Notes: generated by a model from the letters alone, not told the origin. A stretch of 64,000 bases of DNA from Oryzomonas sp. (GCA_031292255.1 JARLHN010000044.1:62001-126000), one strand, 5' to 3'. Numbered from the stretch's first letter, positions 7,269-16,617 are shown. Numbers and translations are program-made.

Positions 7269-7544
7269 CTAGTGACAATCCACGATCTCGACATCATATG
7301 CGTCGCCGTCAAGCCATTTGAAGCAGATGCGCCACTGGTCATTGATGCGTATGCTGTATTGACCGTCACGGTTGCCGCTCAGGGCCTCCAACCTATTGGG
7401 TGGTACAAGTAAATCCTGCAACGTCCTTGCCCTGTGCAGGTACATCAGCTTCCGTCGCGCTGGCCTCTCAAAAGCCTGATAACGCTTTACAAGCCGATCA
7501 TCTAAGAGCACTTCGGTGTCTTTGTCGTGGAAGCTTTTTATCAT
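7269..7544 (-). CDS. higB: HigB-type RelE-superfamily toxin
   Basis: 91 residues matching the HigB family throughout: MIKSFHDKDTEVL, the central NRLEALSGNRDGQYSIRIN, and the closing strands DQWRICFKWLDGDAYDVEIV with DCH near the end. The family cleaves mRNA on the ribosome. All regions of the family are present, so the copy looks intact. Transcribed with the downstream antitoxin gene from a promoter near the palindrome at 7572-7588. Confidence 0.93.
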   Translation of the reverse strand: MIKSFHDKDTEVLLDDRLVKRYQAFERPARRKLMYLHRARTLQDLLVPPNRLEALSGNRDGQYSIRINDQWRICFKWLDGDAYDVEIVDCH

Positions 7545-7571
7545 GTGGGATCATCCTATCTGAAACATGGT

Positions 7572-7588
7572 ATTACGCCAAGCGTAAT
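7572..7588. promoter_or_regulatory. Probable HigA operator
   Basis: Perfect inverted repeat ATTACGC (7572-7578), three bases, GCGTAAT (7582-7588), 28 bases upstream of the higB start. TTACG/CGTAA palindromes of this spacing are known as HigA-type operators. Function inferred from position and symmetry. Confidence 0.65.
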
Positions 7589-7798
7589 AGCCAGGTTATT
7601 TTGATGAAATTGTACACGCATCCCAAACACGCCCAGTAGGGGCATTATGTCAAATAGTCGTGCAAATCATTTTTATTGCGTTTACCACCTATCAGATGGT
7701 CAAGAATTTTCTGCAAGTATCATTTATCATGGATAATCATTTGCAATCTGGTAATAATACCAGGGGAAGGTCAATTTCAATCTGTTGAAAGGCGCTCT

Positions 7799-9865
7799 GT
7801 GGTAAAGCTGAACATCAAGATACGGCTCATCCGGCAGGTCGCATGCCTGTGGGCTGTCTTCGCAGTGGCGGCCTTTAATGCACCGATAACTGCCTGTGCA
7901 GAATCAGCCCCGAAGGCAAAGCAACTGCTACTGCTCGGGGATCGTGATTATCCTCCGGTCAACTTCATTGAAAATGGGGTTGCCAAGGGTGTCATGATCG
8001 ACATCGTGCGGGCCATTTCCCAGGCTGTGGGGCGTCAAGTCAAAATAGAGCTGACTGACTGGAAGGATGCCCAGGTCAGGGTCCAAAAAGGCGAAGCCGA
8101 CGGTCTGATCGGCATGAGCGTAACCGAAGAACGCAAGAAACTGTTCGATTTCACCGAACCGGTAGCAAGAAACGAATTCAGCCTGTTTGTCCGCAGCACT
8201 GAAATGAGTATCAGAGGAATAAACGACCTGGCCGGACTGACGGTCGCGGTTACCGGCGGGGGACTGCCGAGACAATTCATGGAGACCCGTTCCGGGATCA
8301 GGCTTGTCCCGGTTGACACCTACCGGGACGGATTGGAGCGCCTCACTGATGGTCGCGTCGATGTTTTCGCAGCCGACCGTTGGGTGGCGGCCTATACCGC
8401 ACAGAAAAATCACATACATGGGGTGAAGATTGTTGGCGCCCCCTTTGCTTCGTTGCCGGCGGCCATTGCATTCAGAAAAGGCAATCCGCAGTTGGTCGGC
8501 GAGTGCAACCGTGCGATAGAGGAACTCCAACGAAATGGAACCATTGGCCGGGTCCTGGATACATGGCGTCCCCAGGAGATGGTTTTTATCACTCAGGGCC
8601 GGGTTCGTGAAATAGTAATCGCTGCCGTATCCGTATTCCTGTTGATAATCGCCGCTTTCATGGCGCTTTGGATAGCGGCCCTCAAAAAACAGATCCGAGA
8701 GCGCAAAAGAACCGAGGAGTCCCTCCGATTAAGCGAAGACCGCCTGCGCGCCACGATCGAAAAGACCCCGAACGTAGCTGTGCAATGGTATGACGAGCAA
8801 GGGCGAATACTGTTCTGGAATCAGGCATCGGAACGCATTTTTGGCTGGAATGCGGAGGATGCCATCGGCAGAACACTTGGCCAGCTCATCTTTACCCCCG
8901 AGGAAGGGGTTTCGTTTCGCGATATGCTCCCGCAGATCAAGCAAAACGGGAAGACAATAGGCCCCTGCGAATTTAACTTCCACCGGAAGGACGGTACGGA
9001 AGGAGTTTGTCTTTCCACCATTTTCGATATTCCCTTTGAAGAGGGAACTTCGTTATTCGTCTGCATGGATGTGGATGTCACCGAGCGCAAGCAGGCTGAT
9101 ACTGAAATCCGGCTGTTGCTTGAACAGGTCCAACAAAATGCGATGGAACTCGAAAAACATGTTGCGGAGCGGACTGCCCAGCTCAAGGCCGCCAACGAGC
9201 AGTTGGAAGCCTTTGCCTATTCGGTCTCCCATGATCTCAAGGCGCCCTTGCGGGGGATTGATGGTTACAGTCGATTGCTTTTGCAGGACTATGCGCCTCA
9301 TCTCGACGATGATGGACGCTTCTTCATCATTACAATACGGGAGTCGGCTCAACAGATGCAACAGTTGATCGATGACTTATTGGCCTATTCCCGATTGGAA
9401 CGACGCAACATGGCAGTCGGTGCTATCCAGTTGCCGGCGTTCGCCGATGCCGTACTCGATACATTTTCTTCCCAGATGGCGTCCCGCGGAATTACCTTGA
9501 AAAAAACTATCAATCCAGCCACGATTCAGGCCGATGCAGAAGGTTTGGGGATTGCGCTGCGCAACCTCGTTGATAATTCGATAAAATTCACCCTAAACAC
9601 CCCTGAACCGGTGATCGAGATTGGCGGCAATGTGACGGAAACATCCTATGTACTCTGGGTGCGGGACAATGGCATTGGTTTCGATATGCAGTACCACGAC
9701 CGGATTTTTGAAATATTTCAACGACTGCAAAGGGCTGAAGAGTATCCGGGAACCGGTATTGGGCTCGCCCTGGTGAACAAGTCTATGGAGCGGATGAATG
9801 GGCGGACGTGGGCGGAAAGTAAAACCGGTAAGGGTGCTACATTTTATCTGGAGGTCCCACGATGA
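7799..9865 (+). CDS. PAS sensor histidine kinase with periplasmic SBP_bac_3-type sensor
   Basis: From GTG 7799 (GAAAGG upstream) the protein has 688 residues; the frame is open upstream but shows no better start. Layout: N-terminal membrane/signal segment (about 10-35), extracellular solute-binding type domain (LLLGDRDYPPVNFIENG...) to about 265, transmembrane segment VIAAVSVFLLIIAAFMALWI, PAS domain (EKTPNVAVQWYDEQGRI), coiled linker, then HisKA with H478 (SVSHDLKAP) and an HATPase with NLVDNSIKF, DNGIGFD and GTGIGLALV boxes. The C-terminal half is phytochrome-like. The stop overlaps the response regulator start, so the two form a pathway with the hybrid kinase downstream. Ligand unknown, perhaps an amino acid. 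Confidence 0.92.
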   Translation: MVKLNIKIRLIRQVACLWAVFAVAAFNAPITACAESAPKAKQLLLLGDRDYPPVNFIENGVAKGVMIDIVRAISQAVGRQVKIELTDWKDAQVRVQKGEADGLIGMSVTEERKKLFDFTEPVARNEFSLFVRSTEMSIRGINDLAGLTVAVTGGGLPRQFMETRSGIRLVPVDTYRDGLERLTDGRVDVFAADRWVAAYTAQKNHIHGVKIVGAPFASLPAAIAFRKGNPQLVGECNRAIEELQRNGTIGRVLDTWRPQEMVFITQGRVREIVIAAVSVFLLIIAAFMALWIAALKKQIRERKRTEESLRLSEDRLRATIEKTPNVAVQWYDEQGRILFWNQASERIFGWNAEDAIGRTLGQLIFTPEEGVSFRDMLPQIKQNGKTIGPCEFNFHRKDGTEGVCLSTIFDIPFEEGTSLFVCMDVDVTERKQADTEIRLLLEQVQQNAMELEKHVAERTAQLKAANEQLEAFAYSVSHDLKAPLRGIDGYSRLLLQDYAPHLDDDGRFFIITIRESAQQMQQLIDDLLAYSRLERRNMAVGAIQLPAFADAVLDTFSSQMASRGITLKKTINPATIQADAEGLGIALRNLVDNSIKFTLNTPEPVIEIGGNVTETSYVLWVRDNGIGFDMQYHDRIFEIFQRLQRAEEYPGTGIGLALVNKSMERMNGRTWAESKTGKGATFYLEVPR

Positions 9866-10287
9866 TCAGCTGTGCAAAACAGATTCTCCTGGTGGAAGAC
9901 AACCCCGTAGATATAGACCTTACCCGCCGAGCCTTTATTCGGCAGAAGGTCAGCAATCCGATTGAAGTGGCCCGGGATGGCGAAGAGGCACTCGAATGGA
10001 TACGGCGCTGGGAGGCCGGAGCGGACCGCCCCGTGGTTATTTTGCTGGATCCGAAGCTGCCCCGAGTGAATGGTCTCGAGGTGCTGCGGCAACTGAAGAC
10101 ACATCCCTTGTTTTCCACCATCCCGGTGGTCATTCTGACGACGTCATCCGAGGACTCTGACGTGAAGACAGCCTATGCGCTTGGAGCCAATTCGTATATC
10201 GTGAAACCGGTCGACTTTGACAAGTTCCAGCAGGTGGTTCAACAGGTGGAGCTTTACTGGAACGTCATCAACGAACCCCCGAGGTAA
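9862..10287 (+). CDS. Single-domain response regulator (Rcp/CheY-like)
   Basis: 141 residues, one receiver domain with no output domain. The acidic pair is in VEDN (residues 11-14), the phosphoacceptor is D63 (ILLDPKLPRVNG), the conserved Thr is in ILTTSSED and K115 in YIVKPVDF. It begins inside the kinase stop (ATGA) and ends three bases before the hybrid kinase. Such regulators usually work by protein contact, here plausibly relaying phosphate between the two kinases. Confidence 0.93.
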   Translation: MISCAKQILLVEDNPVDIDLTRRAFIRQKVSNPIEVARDGEEALEWIRRWEAGADRPVVILLDPKLPRVNGLEVLRQLKTHPLFSTIPVVILTTSSEDSDVKTAYALGANSYIVKPVDFDKFQQVVQQVELYWNVINEPPR

Positions 10288-10290
10288 TTC

Positions 10291-12651
10291 ATGCGGATAC
10301 TCCATGTGGAAGATAATCCATCCGATGCCGATCTGCTTGTGCGCGAATTCGAGCGCACCGCATCCAGCATCAAAACGGAATGGGTAAGGACCTGCAAGGA
10401 CGCCCTGGACAGGCTTGACCGGTGCAGCGCCGAAAATCCCCGCTATGACATGCTGCTGGCCGACATTAAGCTGCCCGACGGCAATGGAATGTCGCTCATA
10501 CCGTACATTCGTGACCGGCGGCTGCCAATTGCCATTGTCATCATCACTGGTGCGGGTAACGAGGATACCGCAGTAGCCGCGCTGAAAGCAGGGGCCGATG
10601 ATTACGTGGTCAAGGGTGATGCCAACGCCTATCTGAGCCGGCTTCCGCTTACCCTGGAGAACGCCCGAAAAAGGTTTCACGACGAATTTGCCCGCTATAC
10701 CCGCCCACTGCACGTGTTGTACGCGGAGTGGAATACCGCCGACATTGATCTGACCCGCCGCCACATGCAGAGCCATGCTCCCTACATCACCCTGGAAGTG
10801 GTCGGCACGGCGCAGGAGGTTCTGCAACGGCTATCGTTGTCATCGGACACCATGCTCGCCAAGGACGGCCACCCCTGTGATGTACTCCTCTTTGACTACA
10901 ATCTCCCCGGCATGTCCGGCCTCGAACTCATCAAGGAACTTCACGAGACCAGACGGCTCGACCTACCGGTCGTGCTCATCACCGGGGTTGGCGGTGAAGA
11001 GGTCGTCCAGCAGGCGATACGCCTCGGCGCCATGGATTATGTGGCGAAGAACCCCGGGTATCTCTACCACCTTCCTGTGATAATCGAGAATGCTTACAAT
11101 CGTGTGCAGATCGTCCGTGAACAAAAGGCACTCAAGGCAAAAGAAGAGCATTTTCGATTACTTGTGGAAAACATTTCCGATATTATTGTCGAACTCGATG
11201 CTCACGGAATAATCCGCTATGTAAGCCCGTCTATTGAACGGGTGTTGGGATTCACGCCCGAGCAGCTGTCCGGAAGAGACTTTCAGGATTACATCCATCC
11301 CGATGACCGGGTGTATGCCCTTCAGTTTCAAGCCCATCTACTGCAACATATCGGTGTCACGAGCCCGGTTGTCAGGCTGCGAGTTCTGCACGGTGACGGG
11401 TCATGGAGATTTATCGAGGAGATCGGCAAAGGCCTGGCGGATGCATCCGGCGGGAAGACGCTGGTGTTGAGCATTCGCGACATAACCGAACACCGTATAT
11501 TGGAAGAGCAGGTACTTCAGCAGCAGAAACTGGAGAGTATCGGGTTGCTTGCCGGTGGAATCGCCCATGACTTCAACAACCTGCTGACTCCGATCTGCGG
11601 GTATGCAGAGATGATCCGCCTGAACAGCACGTCCCAAGAACCTGTTTTCTCTCGCGCCTCGTCAATACTGGAGGCGGCAAACAAAGCGAGGAATCTGGTC
11701 GGCCAGTTACTCAGCTTCAGCCGCAAACAGGCCCTGGATTTGAAGCATTATGATCTGAACGAGCTGATAGCAAGTTTTATGGCAATCCTGAGAAGCACCA
11801 TCAGGGAGAATATCGAGATCAGAGTCATCTCCTGTCCCGAAGCCTGTCCAGTCACGACCGACAGGACCCAGATCGAACAGATACTTATGAATCTGGCAGT
11901 CAACGCCCAGTATGCCATCCATGGCAATGGCACAATCACCATCGAAGCAAATCACGTCGAGTTTGACCATGAATACAGCCTTCTTCATCCAGGAGCACAT
12001 CCGGGTCGCCATGTCCTGCTGAGTTTTTCCGATTCCGGCAGTGGTATGGACGATGCCACCCTGGCCCACATTTTCGAGCCCTTCTTTACAACAAAGCCGG
12101 AAGGACTTGGAACCGGCTTGGGTCTCTCCACTGTCTATGGCATAGTCAAGCAGCATGGCGGGTTCATCGACGTCCAAAGCGGAATTGGAAGTGGTACCGT
12201 ATTCCGGATTTTTTTGCCGGAAAGCCCTGCGGAAAAAAGCAGTGCCGGAACCACAGAACACGTACATGCCGCCGACAGGAGCAATACCGGCAGGATCTTG
12301 TTGGTTGAGGACAATCAGGTGGTGATGAAGCTGGCAGAAGAGATCCTGAAAGCACAGGGTCATATCACAGTCGCTACCAATTCCCCGCAAGAGGCCCTGG
12401 CCCTGGCACTTGATTTCTCCCGTGAACTCGATCTCCTGATCACCGACGTGGTCATGCCTCAGATGAGCGGCCCCGAACTGTCCGAAAGATTGCGGCAGAT
12501 CATCCCTGGGCTCAAAGTGCTTTTTATTTCAGGATATGCTCATGAACTCATCGTGCATCAGGGGCATATCGAGGAAGGAGTCCATTTCCTGTCCAAACCA
12601 TTCAGCATGGAGACGCTGCTCAAAACGGTCGAAAACATTCTATCAGACTGA
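10291..12651 (+). CDS. Hybrid histidine kinase REC-REC-PAS-HisKA-HATPase-REC
   Basis: 786 residues, no transmembrane segment, so cytoplasmic. REC1 (1-125, D58 in LLADIKLPDGNG); REC2 (about 138-265, LLFDYNLPGMSG), whose first acidic motif reads YAEWN rather than VDDN/EDN; PAS (about 285-400, ISDIIVELDAHGIIRY); HisKA (GGIAHDFNNLLTP); HATPase (NLAVNAQYAI, DSGSGMD, GLGTGLGLSTVYGIV); C-terminal REC3 (ILLVEDN, LITDVVMPQMSG, FLSKPFSME). Three receivers suggest integration of several phosphorelay inputs, including the adjacent regulator. It forms an operon with 7799-10287. Confidence 0.92.
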   Translation: MRILHVEDNPSDADLLVREFERTASSIKTEWVRTCKDALDRLDRCSAENPRYDMLLADIKLPDGNGMSLIPYIRDRRLPIAIVIITGAGNEDTAVAALKAGADDYVVKGDANAYLSRLPLTLENARKRFHDEFARYTRPLHVLYAEWNTADIDLTRRHMQSHAPYITLEVVGTAQEVLQRLSLSSDTMLAKDGHPCDVLLFDYNLPGMSGLELIKELHETRRLDLPVVLITGVGGEEVVQQAIRLGAMDYVAKNPGYLYHLPVIIENAYNRVQIVREQKALKAKEEHFRLLVENISDIIVELDAHGIIRYVSPSIERVLGFTPEQLSGRDFQDYIHPDDRVYALQFQAHLLQHIGVTSPVVRLRVLHGDGSWRFIEEIGKGLADASGGKTLVLSIRDITEHRILEEQVLQQQKLESIGLLAGGIAHDFNNLLTPICGYAEMIRLNSTSQEPVFSRASSILEAANKARNLVGQLLSFSRKQALDLKHYDLNELIASFMAILRSTIRENIEIRVISCPEACPVTTDRTQIEQILMNLAVNAQYAIHGNGTITIEANHVEFDHEYSLLHPGAHPGRHVLLSFSDSGSGMDDATLAHIFEPFFTTKPEGLGTGLGLSTVYGIVKQHGGFIDVQSGIGSGTVFRIFLPESPAEKSSAGTTEHVHAADRSNTGRILLVEDNQVVMKLAEEILKAQGHITVATNSPQEALALALDFSRELDLLITDVVMPQMSGPELSERLRQIIPGLKVLFISGYAHELIVHQGHIEEGVHFLSKPFSMETLLKTVENILSD

Positions 12652-12656
12652 AATCA

Positions 12657-12974
12657 CTAAGCTTGCGATGGCTCAGTTTTCAGGAGGAAGATCACCTTCT
12701 CAACACTGCTGACTTGGCCGGAACGAGTGTAATGGGGGGTATTGGCAACCGTCAAGAGCTTCGCTGTCAAAGATGGATCGGCACCAATAATTTGGGCAAG
12801 CTCCTGGAAGGTAAAATCATCTTTACGCACCAATTCAAGTATTTTAATGCAAATCAGCGGTGGTGAGGGCAGCTTGGTCTTTTCAGCCAAAATATCCGGG
12901 ATCGAATCCGCTCCAAAGCCGTCCTTATCACGTGCGCTTTTTATGGAAAACTCATTTTCTATTTTGGTCATCAT
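12657..12974 (-). pseudogene. Truncated HDOD-domain signalling protein
   Basis: Residues 30-98 match the start of an HDOD domain: LPSPPLICIKILELV, FQELAQIIGADPSLTAKLL, VANTPHY and VSSVEKVIFLL. The frame then stops after KTEPSQA, whereas HDOD domains run to about 200 residues. The break falls six bases from the end of the convergent hybrid kinase gene, so the 3' part was probably lost when that region was rearranged. A short expressed remnant cannot be excluded, since the ATG-ATG start has GGGG upstream. Confidence 0.65.
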
Positions 12975-13172
12975 AATTTCCCCTACGGTGACGTTTTGTT
13001 GTTAGCAGCACTCCGGACGTATTCCTCTCCGGAGATCACTGATGGAGCTGAAAGCCGGACCACGTGCCTATCGGCACTTGAAGGAGCCGGCGACCATATT
13101 CGCGATCCCTTTGCACGTCATCATCCCATGCCGTAATTTGCATTCCAAACATTTGGGGGGCAAGACCTATTG

Positions 13173-13185
13173 CCGGAGTTTCCGG
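13173..13185. repeat. CCGGA-GTT-TCCGG palindrome, copy A
   Basis: CCGGA (13173-13177), GTT, TCCGG (13181-13185), followed by ATGAAAACTA. It is the shortest of four related intergenic palindromes (others at 14381, 17136 and 21626); outer stem bases are degraded here. Confidence 0.55.
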
Positions 13186-13408
13186 ATGAAAACTATCTAA
13201 GGCACTGACGGTTGTCAAGACAGAAATTTGAATTTTTTAAGTTTAGTTCGGCTCGGCTTGAATACCCTTGTTCTTTGAAAGATCGGATAATTCACGCTGT
13301 CTCATGACAAAGCCGACCCTTTGGGGCCGACCTCAGGAAATCCAGTTGAATAATGCGGTCAGGTTGTATATGATCAATAAAATTAGATTAACGGCCAAGC
13401 AACGGAGC

Positions 13409-13443
13409 CTGGCATACCTCTTCATGGTGTGCCGGGTTTTTTG
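13409..13443 (+). terminator. Rho-independent terminator
   Basis: CCTGGCATACC (13409-13419) pairs, with two G-U pairs, to GGTGTGCCGGG (13427-13437) and is followed directly by six T. The nearest upstream plus-strand gene ends 760 bases earlier, so it may end an unannotated transcript beginning in this gap. Confidence 0.65.
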
Positions 13444-13543
13444 TTACCGGCCGAATTTTCTAAACGCAAAAAATGATTTGATCCGTAGTTCGGGCTGAAA
13501 ATTGTGGCGTCGAGCAAGTCATTTTACGCGGGAGGAATGAGTT

Positions 13544-13762
13544 ATGGCATGGACATCAGCAAAACCTATTGTCGCGGGAAAATACTGGTATGACCCGAAC
13601 GGACACCACCAGGCAGACCGTCAGGTACACGAATTGAGAATCGTCGCCATCCGTCCTGATGCCAATGGCAATCTGGTTGCGTTGCTGCATGGCGTTACCG
13701 ACACCATACCGATTGAAACATTGAACGGTGACTGGTTCGGGCCTTTGGCACCGCCGGTCTGA
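13544..13762 (+). CDS. Conserved-looking small protein, 72 aa
   Basis: The ATG is preceded by GGGAGGAATGAGTT. The product (MAWTSAKPIVAGKYWYDPNG...) is short, soluble and rich in beta-strand propensity (HELRIVAIRPDANGNLVALLHG), with a C-terminal WFGPLAPP. No family recognised. It precedes the nitrogenase-associated protein by 94 bases on the same strand and may be cotranscribed. Confidence 0.65.
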   Translation: MAWTSAKPIVAGKYWYDPNGHHQADRQVHELRIVAIRPDANGNLVALLHGVTDTIPIETLNGDWFGPLAPPV

Positions 13763-13856
13763 TGTGTCAAGCAATTTGAGCCCTGTTACTGCGTTTTGCA
13801 GCGGCGGTCAGTTGCAATCCTTGTCACCGTTGAGCTTTACACCCCTGGGAGGAACA

Positions 13857-14282
13857 ATGGCAAAGGTCATATTCTGGGAAAAACCGGGCTGTCAAGGAAA
13901 TGCCCGACAAAAGGAGATCCTGCTCGCCTCGGGTCACGAACTGGAGGTGCGGGACCTGCTGACCGAGCCGTGGAGCAAGGAAGTTCTGGCGCTCTTTTTC
14001 GGTGACCGGCCGGTGGCGGAGTGGTTCAATCCCGCCCATCCGCGAGTGAAATCCGGCGGGGTGATTCCGTCCGCGTTTGGGCGGGATGAGGCACTGAAAT
14101 TGATGGTGGCCGAACCGCTCTTTATCGTGCGTCCGCTTATGCAGGTCGGCGAAGAACGGCTGGCCGGCTTTGACGTACCGGAGGTGCACAACTGGATTGG
14201 ACTCGCGCTGGACAGCGTCGGCCCCCGGGATCCGAAGAACTGCCCCTGTGTCACCAGGAACCCCAAAGGGGTATGCCCTTGA
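13857..14282 (+). CDS. Nitrogenase-associated ArsC/Spx-like protein
   Basis: The start at ATG 13857 has CTGGGAGGAACA upstream. The 141-residue product matches the ArsC-like nitrogenase-associated family: KVIFWEKPGCQGNARQKEIL (thioredoxin-fold N-terminus with one Cys), LEVRDLLTEPW, FFGDRPVAEWFNPAHPRVKSG and LFIVRPLMQVGEERLAGFD. Members are usually found near nif genes; no nif genes are in the window, but amt-glnK lies 12 kb away. The Cys-rich tail (CPCVTRNPKGVCP) is unusual and might bind metal. Biochemical role unproven. Confidence 0.8.
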   Translation: MAKVIFWEKPGCQGNARQKEILLASGHELEVRDLLTEPWSKEVLALFFGDRPVAEWFNPAHPRVKSGGVIPSAFGRDEALKLMVAEPLFIVRPLMQVGEERLAGFDVPEVHNWIGLALDSVGPRDPKNCPCVTRNPKGVCP

Positions 14283-14380
14283 CATGGAGCCAATATAAAA
14301 TCAACACCCTCCTCAACAACGTAAATAGCCGAGAAAATTTCCCAGGGATCAGTCCTGGGCATGAGACGTTTTGAGCAATA

Positions 14381-14410
14381 GTTTCTCATCCGGAGTTTCC
14401 GGATGGAAAC
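14381..14410. repeat. GTTTC-CATCCGGA palindrome, copy B
   Basis: Outer arms GTTTC (14381-14385) and GAAAC (14406-14410) enclose CATCCGGA (14387-14394), GTT and TCCGGATG (14398-14405): a nearly perfect 13-bp stem. It is the most complete copy of the REP-like family, between two convergent genes, and could act as a bidirectional terminator. Confidence 0.75.
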
Positions 14411-14427
14411 TAAATATATCCACGGAA

Positions 14428-16590
14428 TTACGCCGCAATCGATTGTCCGGGCAAGATATCGATTCCGTTTTGCAACTCTATCCTGAATTCAGCGCCATTG
14501 TCGGTATTTCTCACATTTAACCGGCCACCCATGTTTTTTTCTATGATGACCTTTGACATGAACAGACCGATACCAGTGCCTTGTTGCGGTCCCTTAGTGG
14601 TAAAATAAGGATCAAAGACCTTGTTGATGATATCCTCGGGGATGCCTCCGGCATTGTCCGCAACAGTTACTACGACACACCTGCCTTCACTGCAAATCTT
14701 GATATTCACTTTAGGTTGACGTACATTTCTTTCGATGAACACATCCCTGGCATTATTCACTATATTGAGGATCACCTGAGCAAACTCGTTTGGAAAACCA
14801 TAGATCGCCGGATCATCATCAGCGATAACTTCTACATCAATCAGAGGGTTTCTCAGGCTTCCTTCCAGTAACGACAAGCTGCTTTTAATGGATTCGTGCA
14901 CGTTGAACTCGGTTTTCTCCTTATCCGGCTTGAAGTAGTTCCGAAAATCGTCGATGGTTTTGGACATGTGCTGTATGATTTCCATTGATCCTGTGACGTT
15001 ATTATCCAGAAACTCCTTGTTGAACAGTCCTAAATCATAAAACACCTGGAGTTGCTGAATTTGTAGCCCCAGGACATTCAATGGTTGTCGCCATTGGTGG
15101 GCGATATTGCCGATCATCTCACCCATTGCCGCCTGACGGCTCTGCTGGATAAGCATCCGCTCCTTTTCGCGCAGGGCTTCCAATATCTGAATGCGTTCGG
15201 AGGTCTCAATCTTCAGCATCTCCATATTTTTTGCCAGTTCATGGGTCCGTTCGGCAACGCGTAGTTCCAACTCTTTGTTCATGTTCTTTAACATCGCCTC
15301 GGCCTGTTTATTCACGGTCACATCGCGAAGTATCCCTTGCAACCGTCCGTCCGGCAATTGGCGGCCGACGACTTCGCCGATGAAGAACGAGCCGTCCTTG
15401 CGTTTGAACCGCCACTCATTGCGATCCACCGTGCCGCCGGCAAGCCGGGCCACCTTTTCCGGAAGCCGCGCCACTTCCTCCAGCGCAAGCACATCGGCAA
15501 TGCCCATCCGGCAGATCTCTTCCTGCGTGTAGCCCAGCATCTGTGCGCCCGCAGGGTTGACGTCAAGGTAACGGCCCTGAGCGTCGGCCACGAATATGCC
15601 TTCCGGGGCCTGCTCGACCAGCCCGCGGAATCGCTCCTCGCTCAAGCGCAACGCATTTTCGGCCCGGACAATCCTTTGTCCAATTCCCAGGGCTACGGCG
15701 ACTCCAAACAAAGAGAGTACGAAAGATCCAGCGACTACCCATCTCACCCATTGATATATTCCCGCCATGACGGATGACTTAGGCACCCAAACGACCACCC
15801 CCCACGAGGATTTGGCCGATCGATGAAAGCTGGCCAAGATCGGCACCCCCTCGTTGTTTGTGGTATCCACGACTCCTTCCGAGGCATAGATTATTGCCCG
15901 ATACAGCGCAGAATTTACTCTTTTTCCTACGTACTTTTCCGGATAGCCAGATCTGGCGACTACGACCGATTTGCTGTCCAAGATTGTTCCGTACCAGCCC
16001 GGGGGAAACTGATGTTGAAGCAAAACGGAAACGATGCGACTGGAAGGCAAGGTCATAGCCAGGTCGTATGCAACTTTCCCGCCACGCATGACGGGAATGT
16101 CGATGCTAATCAGCGGGGTTTTGGTGAGGGCACCGTAGAACTGATCACTGATGACCGGCTTCCCGGTTTCGAAGATACGGCGAACCGTCTCGGGGTTGTT
16201 GCGTTTTGGCAGGGGGAGCCCGTAGGGGCTGGCAGAATTGACCACCTGTTGCCCGGTTACATCGGCTACGATGATGTCCGCTCCGGGATATAACTTCAAG
16301 AGCTCAAGAGCTTGGCGGTGCACGCTGCCAAAATCGCCTGAGGCAAAGCTGGGAGAAGTGGCCAGTGCCAGGAGGGCTGCTTGGATGCTCGACAGTTCCA
16401 GGTCCACCCCCATGGAAAGTGATTGTGCCGTCTCCAGCATGTTCTTGGCAACTTGGTTGCATTTAGAATTGTAGCTATGGATTACCAGGAAGCCGGTTAT
16501 CAGACAGACAGGCAGTACGGCGACGAGAACTACGCAGGCCAGTCGAAAGCGGATTATCGAAGTTTTTTTGAGGCGCAACAGAAACTTCAT
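14428..16590 (-). CDS. Membrane PAS sensor histidine kinase with dCache-like sensor
   Basis: ATG 16590 (GGAG nine bases upstream) is preferred over the frame's first ATG at 16617. The product has about 720 residues: transmembrane segment CVVLVAVLPVCLITGFLVI, periplasmic double-Cache-like domain (about 45-285; PGADIIVADVTGQQVVNSAS), second transmembrane segment VVAGSFVLSLFGVAVALGI, PAS domain (LVEQAPEGIFVADAQGRYL), coiled coil, HisKA with H in IGNIAHQWRQPLN, and HATPase (NIVNNARDVF, DNAGGI, GTGIGLFMSKVI). The AHQWRQPLN motif marks a kinase subfamily common in Geobacter and Campylobacterota. No adjacent response regulator. Confidence 0.92.
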   Translation of the reverse strand: MKFLLRLKKTSIIRFRLACVVLVAVLPVCLITGFLVIHSYNSKCNQVAKNMLETAQSLSMGVDLELSSIQAALLALATSPSFASGDFGSVHRQALELLKLYPGADIIVADVTGQQVVNSASPYGLPLPKRNNPETVRRIFETGKPVISDQFYGALTKTPLISIDIPVMRGGKVAYDLAMTLPSSRIVSVLLQHQFPPGWYGTILDSKSVVVARSGYPEKYVGKRVNSALYRAIIYASEGVVDTTNNEGVPILASFHRSAKSSWGVVVWVPKSSVMAGIYQWVRWVVAGSFVLSLFGVAVALGIGQRIVRAENALRLSEERFRGLVEQAPEGIFVADAQGRYLDVNPAGAQMLGYTQEEICRMGIADVLALEEVARLPEKVARLAGGTVDRNEWRFKRKDGSFFIGEVVGRQLPDGRLQGILRDVTVNKQAEAMLKNMNKELELRVAERTHELAKNMEMLKIETSERIQILEALREKERMLIQQSRQAAMGEMIGNIAHQWRQPLNVLGLQIQQLQVFYDLGLFNKEFLDNNVTGSMEIIQHMSKTIDDFRNYFKPDKEKTEFNVHESIKSSLSLLEGSLRNPLIDVEVIADDDPAIYGFPNEFAQVILNIVNNARDVFIERNVRQPKVNIKICSEGRCVVVTVADNAGGIPEDIINKVFDPYFTTKGPQQGTGIGLFMSKVIIEKNMGGRLNVRNTDNGAEFRIELQNGIDILPGQSIAA

Positions 16591-16617
16591 ATTCTGCTCC
16601 GTGTAAGCAGTGAGCAT

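Larger units (their letters stand above)
12975..13543. other. Intergenic region with a repeat copy and a terminator
   Basis: No supported gene. The minus-strand frame 13036-13218 and plus-strand frame 13268-13498 lack ribosome sites and recognisable domains. The stretch contains a palindrome of the CCGGAGTTTCCGG family (13173-13185) and a rho-independent terminator at 13409-13443. The sequence between about 13300 and 13440, GC-structured and ending in that terminator, could be a small RNA; this is a guess. Confidence 0.4.

Noticed and set aside
13268-13498. 76-codon plus-strand open frame ending after the terminator hairpin
   Set aside because: It runs through a rho-independent terminator at 13409-13443 and has no ribosome site or recognisable domain.
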